A DNA stretch of 64,000 nt from Aselliscus stoliczkanus (GCA_033961575.1 CM066727.1:157961434-158025433), one strand, 5' to 3'. Positions 46,625 to 59,055 are shown, counted from the first letter of the stretch. The notes: generated by a model from the sequence alone, not told the origin. Numbers and translations are program-made.

Positions 46625-47830
46625 ATAGGTTTAAAATTTTTTTTATTATAGTTGATATAATATTATATTAGTTTCAAGTATATAACATAGTGATTAGACG
46701 TTTATATATCTTACGTTGTGATCACTCTGTCACCCCACAGTTATTACTATATTATTGAGTATAATTCCTTATGCTCTGCATTACGTCCCCATGATTTTTT
46801 TTTCTTTTTAAGATTTTATTGGAGAATTGGGGGAGGGGAACAGTGTTGGGGAACCGGGGAAGGGGCACAGACAAGTTGCTGTCCTTTTGTTCTTCAGTCT
46901 AGTTGTGGAAGACGTTGCTTCACTGGCCCATGTTGGTATCATCATTGCACTCTTCTTGGGTGAGGCAGATCAGTTGCCGGCCTCTGGATGGCCAGTCACA
47001 ACAGCTCTTGGCAGCTCACTCTGGCTGGCCACCGGCCACTCACTGTAGCCTATGGCAGTCCACTGCAGCAGGGGTTGCAACTATGCAGTTCTCCGGGACT
47101 CACAGCAGCCCAGCTCCAGGTGAAGCTGTTGTTCACCATCTTAGCTGTAGAGGGCAGTGTCACTGGCCCTCATATGTGGGATCTGAACTGGGGCCGCTGG
47201 CATCCCAAGCCAGCTCTTAACCAATGCGCTACTTGGCCGGTCCCATCCCCATGATTTAATTCTATAACTGTCAGTTTGTATTACCATAGTTTGTTAATTT
47301 TTATGAAATCCAGTATAGTAATTTGTTCTTTTCTTATACTATCTTCATCTGGTTTTGGTATGGTAATGCTGGACTCATAAAATGAGTTCTGAAGCATTTA
47401 TCTTCCATTTCCTGGAAGAAATTGTGTTGAACTCATGTTATTTCTTCTTCTAATGTTTAGTAAAATCCACCAGGGAAATTGTCTGGGCCTGGAGATTTCT
47501 TTTTTTTGGGAAAACTTCTTAACTACAAATTCAATTTCTTTAAATAGCACTAGGGCAGTGCTAGTCTATCTACTTCATCAGTCTTGCTAGAGGTTTACAT
47601 TTTATAGATCTGTTCAAAGAAAGAGCTTTTGGTTTCATTTGATTTTTCCGTATTTTTCTGTTTTTAATTTCATTGATTTTTGCTCTCTATTTCCCTCCTT
47701 CTGTCTGCTTTGTATATATTTTCCTTTTTCTAGTTTCTTAAGGTAGAAGTTTAGATCATTGATTTGAGACCTCTTTTGATATAAGCTCTTTAATGCTATA
47801 ATGCTTTCATTGCATCTCACATATTTTAAC
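46625..47830 (-). mobile_element. Antisense L1 3'UTR and ORF2, split by a SINE
   Basis: A second L1 begins with ATTATAGTTGATATAATATT at 46,645. After the SINE, ORF2 in reverse is clear (GCTGGACTCATAAAATGAG near 47,369; AATTGTCTGGGCCTGGAG near 47,477). No intact frame. Confidence 0.8.
46798..47246 (-). mobile_element. Long composite SINE, antisense
   Basis: Complete long form in reverse. TSD CCCCATGATTT at both ends. Inserted in an antisense L1 3' region. Confidence 0.9.
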
Positions 47831-47959
47831 TACTGATACATTTGGGGTTAGGTTTGCCATTTTATTTTCTGTTTGTTCCCTCTGTTTTTATTCTTCTGTA
47901 ATCTCTTTCTTTGGGTTATTTGAATTTTTTTAGTATTCCATTTAAATTTTTTTTTTTTT

Positions 47960-49700
47960 GCCTATATATACATTTTTAGTGGTTGCTCTAGGGATTATAA
48001 TATATAATTCTTATGTATTATACTTATATTTTCATAGTCTTCTTAGAATCAGTATTTTACCACTTCAAATGAAATGTAGAAAAACCTTACCACCATGTAG
48101 GTCTCTCCCACACGCCTTAATGTTGTAATTGTCTGGCATAATAAGCTTTTAAAAAATATTTTCTCATCCAGAGGCCAGCGACCAAGCTGCCTCATCCGGG
48201 AAGAGCGCAATGAAGATACTAACATGGACCAGTGAAGCAATGTCCTCCACAACTAGACTGAAGAACAAAAAAAGACAGCAACTTGTCTGTTCCCCTTCCC
48301 TGATTCCCCAACGCTGTTCCCCTCCCCCAATTCCCCAATTTTTAAAAAAAAAAAATTCTCTACTGTTCAGATTGGGTTCTTCACGTTCACTGACTTTCCA
48401 TTCTACTGTTGAGTTTGTTCAGTGTATTTTCTGTTTGGTGGCTTTTTATATCATCCGTTTCTTTGTTGTGATTTTCTAGCTTTCCATTTGTTTCAGGACT
48501 ATTTGATCTTATTTGTTGGAGCATTTTTTTATACCTGCTTTAAAAATCTTTGTCAGGTAATTCATCCAGTTCTCTAATATCTGTGTCATCTTAGTGTTGG
48601 TTCTATTGGTTGTTATTTTCCCACATGAGTTTGAGATTTTCCTTATTCTCTGTATGCCAAGTAATTTTGGGTTGTGTTTTGGATATTTTGAACACAATGT
48701 CATAAAACTTAGTGTCTTTTTTAAATGCTATGAAGATTGTTGATATTTTTGTTATAGCAGGCAGTTGAGTTTAGGCCACAGTCCCAACCAGCTTTTTGTA
48801 GGTTGTAGTTTTAATTTTAGTTCTGTTTTTAAAATTTTTGCAGTACTATTTGGATTTTTTTCATATGAGCACTACCCAGTAGCCAATCTGTGACCTGCAT
48901 GGGGGCTTATCCTATATTTTAGTGTTCAGAGTCTATAGTATGCCACTATGGTTAAATTGATACATGTGAATCTCAGGGTGAGCTCGAAGTTCATAAACAA
49001 TTTATAGGTTATTTTCTCAAGCTCTTTTCTGTTACATCCATGGTATTTTCTAGATTCCTGGGGCCCCCTTTTCTGTCTTTTAGCGAGAAAGTTTGGTCTT
49101 CATTTACTCCACTATGGTATATACTTTCCACAGTTGTACCTAGAGCCCAGTGATAGGAAAACAGGAGAAACATTAATGAGATTAGGCCAGAGTTCCTTCA
49201 GTCAGTGAGGATGGCTCCTCTCCCTCACTTTAGGCTGCTGCTGGCCCTGATGCTGCCACTGTTGTAGCTATTGCCACTACAGGATTGCTTGGGAAAAGGG
49301 ACATGGGGAATGCAGAACACAGAGAGAGAGAGAAAAAAAGAGATTTCCCTCACTTTTTTCTGAGCATTAGGAGACTCTCCCACTGCTAGGACAGAGCTAG
49401 AGAGTTTTTCCTAGAGCTCTTGCCCTCTGTTGTTACCAGTGGCCACTTTCTAGGTTTCAGGCTCCGTTAAACCCAAACTAGGGGTAAAACTGGATGGGGA
49501 AAAAATAGAAACAGTAGCCTGTTTGATAATATATCAGATTCTGGGCTCTTCTCCACTCCACCTGCTATTTACTTTCAAATTTTTAATTAGCTGCTTCAGT
49601 TATTCTGTCTAGGTTTTCTAGTTTGAGAGTAACAGGGTGTGTTTACTCTGTATTACCCAGAAGCAGAACTCCCCAGTCTCACTTATTTTCTGCTTTAGAA
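47960..49700 (-). mobile_element. Antisense old L1 (L1M/HAL1-type) fragments
   Basis: Blocks such as GGTTGCTCTAGGGATTATAAT at 47,981, TTTGTCAGGTAATTCATCC at 48,549, and TGGGTTGTGTTTTGGATATT at 48,669 belong to reverse-oriented ancient L1 3' ends. A truncated SINE lies at 48,165. The part after about 48,960 is less certain. Confidence 0.6.
48165..48347 (+). mobile_element. Long composite SINE, 5'-truncated
   Basis: It begins in the body (CATCCAGAGGCCAGCGACC) and runs to the duplicated CCCCAATTCCCCAA tail. The AATAAA has been lost from the tail. Confidence 0.85.
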
Positions 49701-50459
49701 TGTAAGGACAACTTTAAATCTCCTTATTTCTTAGTAAAATATGGTTTGTCAATTATAGTCTATCATTTTTTCAACATATATGTGATTCTGCCATGTGTAA
49801 CATTATAAGCCCTGTTGAGATGATGCTACATTAAATGTAGAAGGAAATAGGAAAATTAATTTCTTTTAGAGCATAGCTTTCATGAACTCTAATTTTCCAT
49901 AATTATATTACATTTGAAAAATTGTTTTTCTATTTTCAGTTTAATCTCTGTTTTGTCCCTGACAATTTCTGGCTTGCCTTTTACTTTGGAAATGTTTTAT
50001 TCTTTATTTATTTTAACCTTTTAAAAATGATTTGTTTCAATAATTAGGTTACTGGTCATCGTAAAGTATAGTATGAGGTGACATGCTTCATTATTTGTGG
50101 ACTCGTGGCACTCGCTATTGCAAACACTGTACACAGGAATTTTAGAGATCTCCTGAAACATGTGAAGCTGATTTTATTACAAGACCTGTTATTGTGGGTG
50201 ACTTCATCATCTTTATTTTCCATTTATGTGGTGAGCAACAAGAGAAGAGGATTATTTGTACATCAGTGAATGGTGCTTGGAAAACAAGCCTTTTTCTGGA
50301 TAGGTCCAGAATGAAGTAATTGAATATAAAAAAGATACCTAGAAATTGCTCTTGTTGATCAGCTGCTGACAAGCAAACAAATCATTGATAATCTTTTAAA
50401 AAATTGAACTAGCAAGTATTTCCAGGGACTGACATGCAATAGTAACTGAAAGCAAAGCA

Positions 50460-51470
50460 TATGTCTTAGTCTGTTTGAGCTGCTATAAGAAAGTACTGCA
50501 GGGCCAGCCGAGTGGCTCAGTTGGTTACGAGCATGAGCTCTGAGCAACAGGGTCACCGGTTCGATTTCCATATGGGCCAGTGAATAGTGCCGGAGCTCAG
50601 CTGCTGCTGAGCTGCTTAGAGACGGCCGGATGGTGCAGTGGTTAGAGTGTGTGCTCTTAGCAACAAGATTTCGGGTTTGACCTCCCGCATGGAATAGGGG
50701 GCTATGCCCACCTGCAACTAAGATTGAACATGACACCTTGAGCTGAGCAGTTGTGAGCTGCTGATGGGCAGCTGGATGGCAACTGGACTTGGAGCTAAAC
50801 TAGCTGTGCCTTCGACAACTAAGATTGAAGGACAACACAACAACTTGGGTCTTCCCCTTCCCCAGTTCCCCAACACTATTCCTCTTCCCCAATTCCCCAA
50901 TAAAATCTTTAAAAAAAAAGTACTGCAAATTGGGTGGCTTATAAAAAGAAATCATATCAAACATGTTCTCTCATCACAAGGCTTTGAAATTGGATATTAA
51001 CTGCAAAAAAAGAGCAGGAAAAACAACATACTTTAAAAAGTTTAAACAACATACTTTTAAAGAACAACTAGGTCAAAGAAGAAATAAGAGGAGAGATCAA
51101 AAGATACATAGAAACATGAGAATGAAAATTCATCTTATGAAAATTATTGGGATGTAGCAAAAACAGTAATTTTTTTCCCCCCTCCTACAGAGGGAAATTT
51201 ATATCATTACAGGCCTATCTCAAGAAAGAAGAAAAATACCAGATAACCTCACATTATACCTTAAAGAACTACAAAAAAGAACAAGTGAACCCCAAAGTCA
51301 GCAGAAGGAAGGAAATAATAAAAACCAGAGCAGGATTAAATGAAATAGACCACAAAAAGACAATAGAAAAAATGAATGCCACAAAGGAAATACCATCACC
51401 TTTAGAGGTTAGGATTTCAACATATGAAGTGGGGGGGTATAAATATTCAGACCCTAGTGGCATGTAAATG
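50460..51470 (-). mobile_element. MLT1 LTR mosaic with SINE and L1 insertions
   Basis: The left edge CTTAGTCTGTTTGAGCTGCT (50,464) and the continuation GCAAATTGGGTGGCTTATAAA (after the SINE) are MLT1 in reverse. The right edge TTAGGATTTCAACATATGAA (about 51,408) is the other end of an MLT1. Between them, 50,945-51,400 carries L1 ORF2-like sequence on the + strand (AAACCAGAGCAGGATTAAATGA). Confidence 0.68.
50501..50917 (+). mobile_element. VES-type dimeric SINE, sense, with intact polyadenylation signal
   Basis: It has two tRNA-like units in tandem (the second starts GACGGCCGGATGGTGCAGTG near 50,622), then a GAGCTG-rich linker, and the CCCCAATTCCCCAATAAAATC tail also used by the long composite SINE. 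TSD AAAGTACTGCA at 50,490-50,500 and 50,918-50,927. Inserted into an MLT1 fragment. Confidence 0.92.
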
Positions 51471-51731
51471 ATTCCAAAATTTGGAATCAAAACAAAAATT
51501 GAAAGTCTTCTGAGTTTCATATCCATTTCAGTTTTACTATTGATTGGTAGTTAAAAAGTTGGGTGTAATTGAAACTATTGGTAGTAAAAATTTTGCTGAT
51601 GTTTTTATAACTAGATACTTAATTTACTGTTTCTCCATTATTCTCATTAAGAATTTTATTTTTAACTGAAAAATGATGTGGAAAAAAATCTGTAACTACT
51701 ATGATCATGCATAGAGAAAAATTGGTATGTT

Positions 51732-51805
51732 TTGTTTTTTTTTAACATGGGGCCGCTGGCGTCCCAAGCCAGCTCTTAACCAGCGCGCCACTCGGCCGGC
51801 CCTAG
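51732..51805 (-). mobile_element. 5' fragment of a Rhin-type SINE
   Basis: The reverse strand reads GGGCCGGCCGAGTGGCGCGC to GGGACGCCAGCGGCCCC, then an A-rich tail. TSD AAATTGGTATGTT on both sides shows this shortened form inserted as such. Confidence 0.85.
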
Positions 51806-52550
51806 AAATTGGTATGTTGAAGGGACATTTTGTTTATTAAAGACCTATGTTATTTTTTTCAATTCATGGTGTTCAGTTAGATAATTACTATACTGAAATA
51901 ATTGTGTGAAAAGATACTATTTCATAACGTTTGAAGAAGAAGAGCTACTTTTAGTCTGAAAAACTTTTTCTGGGCATAAGTCTTTTATGATGTGGAGTCA
52001 GGCTCAATGAATCTTTTATGTTTACCTAATGGTCATTTCCACACAGGAAGTCTAAAATGGCCAGAGCAGCAGCTGACCTTTGTGTTCTAATTTGCATGTA
52101 TCTTCCTTTTGTTTTGAAAATTAAAATCCTATCTTGTTAAAATTGACAATCCAGTGTTGAATCCTTTAAAGATGCAAATGCTATAATGGTACCGCATGGT
52201 CAGGGAGTTAAAAAAAATACATTTTTAATCCATTTGTTCTCAGTTGGGAAGGCTTTTTTTTACAAACACATCTGTTGAAAAAATTTGGTTCTGATTGTGT
52301 GCTTCAGTAACATCTTTGTCTTACCTCCATTACTGCACCTGTATTGTACATGTACTGTAATGTAATCGTTGATTTTTGTCAGATGTGTCAGTGCTTAAGG
52401 CCTAGTGGTACCTAGAAAATTGTGAGAACTAAATGTTTATTGAATGAATAAATAAATTAAGAGTCAGGGTGTAGAAATGTGGGGTGTCTGGTGTCGGGTC
52501 TATTTGAAAAAAGAAAAAAATGATAACTTGCTAAGGCTACTTAAGATCCT

Positions 52551-52707
52551 GGGGTGGCCAGTTAGCTTAGTTGGTTAGAGTGCAGTGTTCATAACACCAA
52601 GGTTGCCGGTTTGATCCCCATGCCCTCCACAATTAGATTGAGACTACTACTTGTAACTGAGGGGTCTGGGGAAAACACACTGTTCCCCAATTTAAAAAAA
52701 AAAAAAA
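52551..52707 (+). mobile_element. VES-like monomeric SINE
   Basis: GGGGTGGCCAGTTAGCTTAG head with a B-box-like GGTTTGATCCCC, a short CACAATTAGATTGA body, and an A-tail. TSD G(C/A)TACTTAAGATC flanks it. Confidence 0.88.
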
Positions 52708-53639
52708 GATACTTAAGATCTTTAGTTGAGCAAATAATTTAAACTCTAGTAGTTGTTGAGTCTTTGGGATATTTAAAATTGTTTTCTGTATCATTTTCTA
52801 AATTGCCTTCTTAGGTGATATGACCAGTCTACTTGTTGGGATAGATGTTTTCTAATTCTCCTTACTTTGTTTTAAATTGTTTTTTTCCTGTATGCTGAAA
52901 GTAAAGGCATACAGTTACTCTGTCAAAATCTCTTACATTCTACATAAATGTTTTCACATCCAGCCACCCTCTGAAATAAGTCATTCGTTTTACTTTTCCT
53001 ATTCTGTTTTCTTCTGAATCCAAGTTAAATAACAGGAGCAGCTGAGTGAAAGTAAGTGAAATAGGACTAATTTTTATAATTCCCCCCCCAGAATAGTTTG
53101 ATGGAAAACTGATTACCTGACTGCTCAATCTGAAGAATATTAAGGGTAAGAAGGCTTATGAATATTTGTGTATTTACTAAACACTTTAAATAACATTATT
53201 AGCTACCACCTAGGATATTGCAGTTACAGCTTCATTTAACCATGACCTTTTATTCACTAAAGTTGCCATATGTTGCAACCATTTAAGTGTTTCATCTCCT
53301 ATAACTATATAAAGTAGAAAATAGGATACAAAAATCCTAGGACTATTTACTTTCGAGTCCTAGATTTTGTGTTTTGGGTCAACATTTTTATGTGCAGATT
53401 AAGCAGAATCTTGATAAATATTATAAGTGTAGAATGAAGAATTTATGTTTATACTACAAGATCTGTTTAAAAAACTATTTGACAATTTAGACTTTACTCA
53501 TAGCTTTTTCTATATGGATATTCTTTGAGATACAGAAGTTTTTTTGAATAATGAAAATCTATTCTTAGAGTCATACAGATTTATCATAATATACCTAAAA
53601 TCCATTAGGGTGGGGAGGTTTTCATGTGTTTGTACATTA

Positions 53640-53830
53640 TGCTAGTTGTTGAGTACTTCTTTTGTGCTAAGCACTGGAGGTGGATTTTGTGATTATGTAG
53701 GTTAACCTTTATAATTGACTGAAGTGGTTACTATTATATCTCTCATTTTATAGATGAGGAAACAGGTTTTAAAGAGGTTACAGTCACACAACTAGTGGCA
53801 GACTAGTTGAGATTTGAACTCAGAGTTTAT
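53640..53830 (-). mobile_element. MIR-type SINE, old
   Basis: CTTTTGTGCTAAGCACTGGA, then TTTTATAGATGAGGAAACAG and GTCACACAACTAGTGGCAGA. A well-preserved core. Confidence 0.78.
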
Positions 53831-54439
53831 CTAAAACTGTGCTAAAAGGAACATCCCTGTTTCTATATTAAAGAGTACGGTATTAAAGCTCCAATACCAA
53901 ACATGTAGGTGAAGGATATTCTAAACAAAAACGTGTCAGAATAGCCCACTTGAAGCAAAGAAGTCTTACAAAATTGTTATATGGTGGAAATCAGGTAAGG
54001 GGAAAAAAAAAAGTGGGAGTATTCTACAAGGGATTAAAAAATCAACAGTGAACAGCAGAAACAGGAGTCAGTCGATTTATGTAGCAAAGAAGCGGGAAAG
54101 GAAATAACTTTCAAGCCGAAGGAGTTAATTGACTTAACCTTACTCTGAAGTAAACAAGTTGTAGGGACTAGAGCAAATATTCATGATAGTTTATTTAAGC
54201 CAGATTGATAAAAATAAATGTAGATAAATCAACAAAATCACATACCCTTCAGGGGGATTTTAAAAGCAGTCAAGGACTACATTGCAGAACCATTGTCTCA
54301 AATGTGATAAGTAGCTGTTGTGCCAGAGTACAGGTTGAATACAAATGTGGATAGGTGCCTATACCTAAGAAAGAGTGAGAGACACTCTAATGAAAGACTG
54401 AACCACATCTCCAAATTAGGCAATCTCCTATAGTCTTTA

Positions 54440-54665
54440 ATAGGGTTGGCAAATTTTGGGGGGCCAAATTGTTGTTTTTTTAGGCTTTGCAGAGTATATG
54501 GTTTCTGTCACAGTTATTCAACTTTGTCATTGTGGCACAAATGCTGCCAGAGGCAATGTTTAAAGGAATGAGCATGGCTGTGCTTCAACAGAACTTGATT
54601 TATAAAAAGACTCAACCAGTTTTTTTGACCATTGGCCTATAAAAATGGATAGTATCCATCCCTAG
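54440..54665. mobile_element. Decayed hAT-Charlie element, same type as 18,495
   Basis: AGGGTTGGCAAATTTTGGGG, then AGGCTTTGCAGAGTATATGG and GTGCTTCAACAGAACTTGAT. The orientation is opposite to the copy at 18,495. Confidence 0.62.
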
Positions 54666-55929
54666 ACAATAAAAAATAGCCTTGTTTGTGCTTTCTTAAG
54701 AGAAAATATCATTCTTACAAGTAGGATCAAATATTTGAGTAGATAATTGGGAGGCACTTACTGGTTTTATTTAAGTGGGGTTGGAATGGAAGACCCTGCA
54801 TTAATAGTAATGGTTAACAAACATTTGAATGCTTACTATTGCTTGACAACGTCATAAACGCAGGTTTACCTGATACCAGTGCTCCAGTCATTAATCATTG
54901 CAATACACCACTCAGAGTACCTTACTGAATGTCTCCTCTTTTTTAATTGATTTTTTTTGGACAGAGCATTGAATTTGGGGACTGGTTTATCTTGAATAGA
55001 AGACTGGAAATAAAGGATAAAGAGAAATAGACTATGAGAGGTTCTGAGAGTTACTGTGGACTCTCTAAAGACCTTAGCCATACCAATCAATATAGTCTTT
55101 AGCATCGTCATGAAGTGCGCCTTTTCCTTGGCTTAAGCACTACAAACATAGTGACAGCTCTTACTTTTCCCCACTGTCTCATTCATTCAACCCTGGCTCC
55201 CGATGTCTTATCAGTGCTCTTCTATAGTAAGTAGAGTCTTTACTGGCAGGATTGGGTTTAGGAGTGGAATGGGAAATAGAATTAAACTTCCTCATGGCCA
55301 CTATATGTCCTTCTTTCTTTGTATCCAAAGGATTTAATTGTACACTTTTGACAAAATATTACTAGATTTGATCAGTTAATTAATCAGAAATGTTGATTTC
55401 TGGTGTTTTTTTTTCAGTCCTGTGTTTGCTTTTGTCTTTCACTTTTGTTTAGGGCAAACAACAATTTTATTACTTGACCCAATTTTTCTATTACTAACGG
55501 TGATAATGATAACAGCCATTTGTTGCATGGCAGTGGAGCTGGGATTTGAACCTAGTTCTACCGGACTCTAATATTTGTAGTTGTAACTAGGTTGTTGATA
55601 GTTTTAGATACTGTGGGTTTGCTTGAAGGACAGTAGGAGGAAGCAAGAAGAGGAAGTTTGATGTGAACTGGAAAGGAAAGGAGTTCTGTTTCGTAGTAGA
55701 TGGAAGGAAACAGACTTTGGAAGAGGAAAAAATGGACATAAGGGAAGGATAGGAATTTTAAATGGAGCCAGCCAAAGCTAAGAAGTTTAGTTTCTATTAC
55801 CAGGAACCTCTGGTCCTTTCTCAGATTCCTTGAAGTGCCCTGGCAACTACTACAGTAGAAAATACATTGCTAATATCACTGGTATAACTTGAAGCAATTT
55901 TCTTTTATAGAGGGTGGTAGTTATATCCT

Positions 55930-56085
55930 AGAGCTGCACTGTCCAGTACAGTAGCCAGTAGCCACATTGGACTGCTTAATTAAAGCTTACATAAAAATTT
56001 GGTTCTTCACTTGCATTAGCTACATTTCAAGTCCTTAATAGAACAATTCCCTATTGGACAGCACTATTGTGGAGAACTAAACTGT
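55930..56085. mobile_element. MER3-like hAT-Charlie element
   Basis: AGAGCTGCACTGTCCAGTAC, then TAGCCAGTAGCCACATTGG, and TTCCCTATTGGACAGCACTA at the other end. Same family as the copies near 30 and 39,980. Confidence 0.7.
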
Positions 56086-56497
56086 CTTTACACTGCTGTT
56101 ACTTGAATGCATTGTAATGGCTAGCTTGCAACTCTCTCATGTTCATGCATTCCAGGGTTTGTGTGGGAAAATGAGTTTTAGGTTCCTGAAAACTGGTTTT
56201 GTACCTATGCATTTTTTCATTCCAAATTCTAAAAGTTGATGGCTTTTATGATAAAATTTTAAGATTAGGTGATTGATTCTTTCCAAACTGCTTTATGAAC
56301 ATATTTGTAATAGTATTTTCAATACATAATAGAGGCAATAGAAAAGGGCAATGTGGAAGGTACTTTAAAATCATTATATTAGGGATAATAAAAGATAATC
56401 ATCTGAATAATAAACAGAGTTTACTTAAAACCTAGAATGAATATCCATTCTTTGAAATTTATTTGAGGTTAAACCAAAATGAAAAGAATAAGGTTTG

Positions 56498-56910
56498 GGC
56501 TGGCCAAGTGACTCAGTTGATTAAGAGAGCACGCTCTGAGCAACAGTCACTGGCTCGATTCCCACATGGGCCAGTGAGCTGTGCCCAAGCTGAGCTGCTG
56601 CTGAACTGCCAACAGGTGGCAGGATGGCTTTGCTGGTGAGAGCATGTGCTCCTAACAACAAGGCTTTTGGTTCGGCTGCTGCATGGGATGGTGGGCAAAG
56701 CCCACCCGCAACTATGATTGAACATGGCACCTTGAGCTGAGTGGCCGCCAGCTGCCGATGGGTGGCCGGATGGCGACTATACTTGGAGCTGAGCTAGCTG
56801 TGCCCTCTACAACTAAGATCGAAGGACAACAATTTGACTGTTCCCCTTCTCCAATTCCCCAACACTGTTCCCCTTCCCCAATTCCTCAATAAAATGTTAA
56901 AAAAAAAAAA
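56498..56910 (+). mobile_element. VES-type dimeric SINE, sense
   Basis: Same architecture as the copy at 50,501: two tRNA-like units, a GAGCTGAGCTAGCTGTGCCC linker, the CCCCTTCCCCAATTCCTCAA tail and AATAAAATG before the A-run. The TSD is degraded (a GAAA...GTTT-like match). Confidence 0.88.
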
Positions 56911-57396
56911 GAAAGAGTTTGACTTATAGATAATTAAGTATCAGAACTTAATAGTGGAACTAATAAGTAGTCTGGGTAGAATATGACTTATGATTATAGA
57001 GTCATAAATAGTTAATCAAGAATTTGGGTTATATCTTAACTTTTTGGGAAACTCACAAGGAAGGATAGTCCTGGCCACCCACAGCTTATTAAGTCTTTCA
57101 TTGACCATAGTAAGACCATGAACCTATATTGTATTCCATGTCCCTGTTACTACAAGTTCAAAGCAAAACTGGTATTAAAAACCCTGGATTCTTAGATTAA
57201 AAAGTGGAGTGTAGATAGAGAAAACAGATAAACATAAACAAGTTACAAATTGTTGAACTGAAATTTGTGACTTTCATCTAGTGAAATGCTAAGACCTGTC
57301 ATTTTGAATGAATAAATTTGTAATGTGGCATGATTTTTAGGTATGGAAACAGTTAATGTATTCTATGTTCCAGAAAGAGCACACAACTTGTAAATA

Positions 57397-57473
57397 TTGG
57401 GTCATCTGGAGAGTCATGACATATTCTATGTTTTTGAATGCAAAAAGGCATCATGATTTTCCTGACGACCTAA
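57397..57473. mobile_element. Palindromic mariner-type MITE, copy 3 (diverged)
   Basis: TTGGGTCATCTGGAGAGTCA to the inverted end at CCTGACGACCTAA. TA on both flanks. Several mismatches between arms. Confidence 0.8.
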
Positions 57474-57989
57474 TATTTGGAACACTGAGACTTTCTTAAG
57501 CCGATTTCTAACATATAAGACAAGTCAGTCTGTAACTTCATTGAAATCTCTTAGCTTCTTGTGATAAACTATTACTTTTGTACTTCATTCATTGCATGAG
57601 TTAAAATAAGACACTATCTATTGTAAACTATAAATTATAACATATTAAAATGTAAATACTTTAAGCTTAATATTCTTAAGGGAGGAAATGTGAAAATAGC
57701 ATAGATTTAATTATCCAATGGGACATAAATTATTTAGCTGCACGAAAGGATGCAGCTAAACTTCCTAGGTTTTCTGAAAATGTCATAGGTTTTTAAAATA
57801 TTGTTAATCTGCAAATTGATCATTTTATCACATTGAATTAACTCCAATTTAAATATATTTTTTTCAGATATTTAGGATAACGAGGAGGAGGGTATAGTAT
57901 GACTTTCTTCAAATAAAGAATTGCACTCGATTGTAGATCATACAGGAGCACAATCTGACTCTAAAATCAGCTAAACTGGGAAGTTGTCC

Positions 57990-58135
57990 AAAGTAGTGTT
58001 TCTTAGGCTTTAACATACTTATGAATCATTTACAGATCTTGATAAAATGCAGATTCTTATTCACTATGTCTGGAGTGGTGCCTGAGGTATCCTGCATTTG
58101 TAACAAGTTCCCAGGTGATATTGATAACCTGGTAA
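57990..58135. mobile_element. MER5/MER58-like hAT-Charlie fragment
   Basis: GTGTTTCTTAGGCTTTAACA through GTCTGGAGTGGTGCCTGAGG to CAAGTTCCCAGGTGATATTG matches the MER5/MER58 pattern. One end is lost. Confidence 0.7.
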
Positions 58136-58195
58136 CCTATGACTATTTGAATATTTTTAAAGTAATCTTCTGTCTCAGCAATTCCATCGTTTCTA

Positions 58196-58269
58196 TTGGG
58201 TTGTCGGAAAAGCCATGACGTATGTTTTGTATGTTTTTCATTGCAAAAATGTGTCATAACTTTTCCTAA
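58196..58269. mobile_element. Palindromic mariner-type MITE, copy 4 (right end shortened)
   Basis: The left end TTGGGTTGTCGGAAAAGCCA is intact. The right end lost about 8 bases of the GACAACCC segment. TA flanks remain. It interrupts a stretch after a Charlie-like fragment. Confidence 0.82.
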
Positions 58270-58549
58270 TAGTTGCTCAGGTCAGACTACTTCGGAATTA
58301 TTCTGGACTCTTGCTCTCTAACACATACCCCACATTCAATCTTACAGCAAATCCTGATGGCTGTATTTTTTTTAAAACAGCTGGAATCTGAGCACAGCTG
58401 GAATCTGACTTGGCTGCTACTACTCTGGTACAAGCCACTGTCATGTCCTGTCGTGTCCTCTCTAGATTCTGCAGTAGTTTCTGCTCTCTCCTTTGCTGCC
58501 TCCACTTAAAATCCCCTCCAGGTTTATCTCACTCAAAGAAGCAGATGTA

Positions 58550-59055
58550 TTTACCTTAGCCTACAAGGCGTTGCATGATTTTATGTTCTGTTAATCTTTC
58601 TGTTCTCATCTGTTTTTCTCTCTTTCGCTCTGTTCTAACCACATTTATCTCTTTTTGTTCCTTCAGCACAACAGACCAGACATACTCTGCCTTTGGACTC
58701 ATATTTGCTGTTCTTTCTGCTTGGAATGAATTCCTCTAGATACACAATTCTCCCTTCTTTCAGATTTCCATTTCCCATCCACATTATCAGAACTGCTTTT
58801 CCTAAATACTGTATGAAATAACACTTCTAAACTTTCTCACTAGTTAGCTATACTAATAGTATGGTTTTTTTTTTAAATAATTGTATTGTCTTTTTTCAAT
58901 AGCACTTATCAACATTTAACATATGAGATATTTTAGTCTGTTTATTTTATCTTCCCCACTAGAATGTAAAGGCGTGAATTTCTGTCTTATTCAGTTCTCT
59001 ATTTAGGGCATTGCCTATTAGTATACCTGTAGCACTCAATAAATCTTTGAGTTAA
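58550..59055 (+). mobile_element. L2 3' end
   Basis: TACAAGGCGTTGCATGATTT, TGCTTGGAATGAATTCC, and CCACTAGAATGTAAAGGCG to CACTCAATAAATC are characteristic L2 blocks in order. Confidence 0.75.

Larger units (their letters stand above)
51806..56497 (+). other. SCAF11 intron 1, low-repeat part
   Basis: Contains the SINE at 52,551, the MIR at 53,640, and Charlie traces at 54,440 and 55,930. Elsewhere no repeat or exon that I can support. Confidence 0.45.

Noticed and set aside
57868..57990. TTTTTTTCAG followed by a purine-rich stretch, a possible extra 5'UTR exon of SCAF11
   Set aside because: The acceptor is good, but no matching consensus donor is evident at a sensible distance and no coding or conserved text is seen. 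RNA data would be needed.
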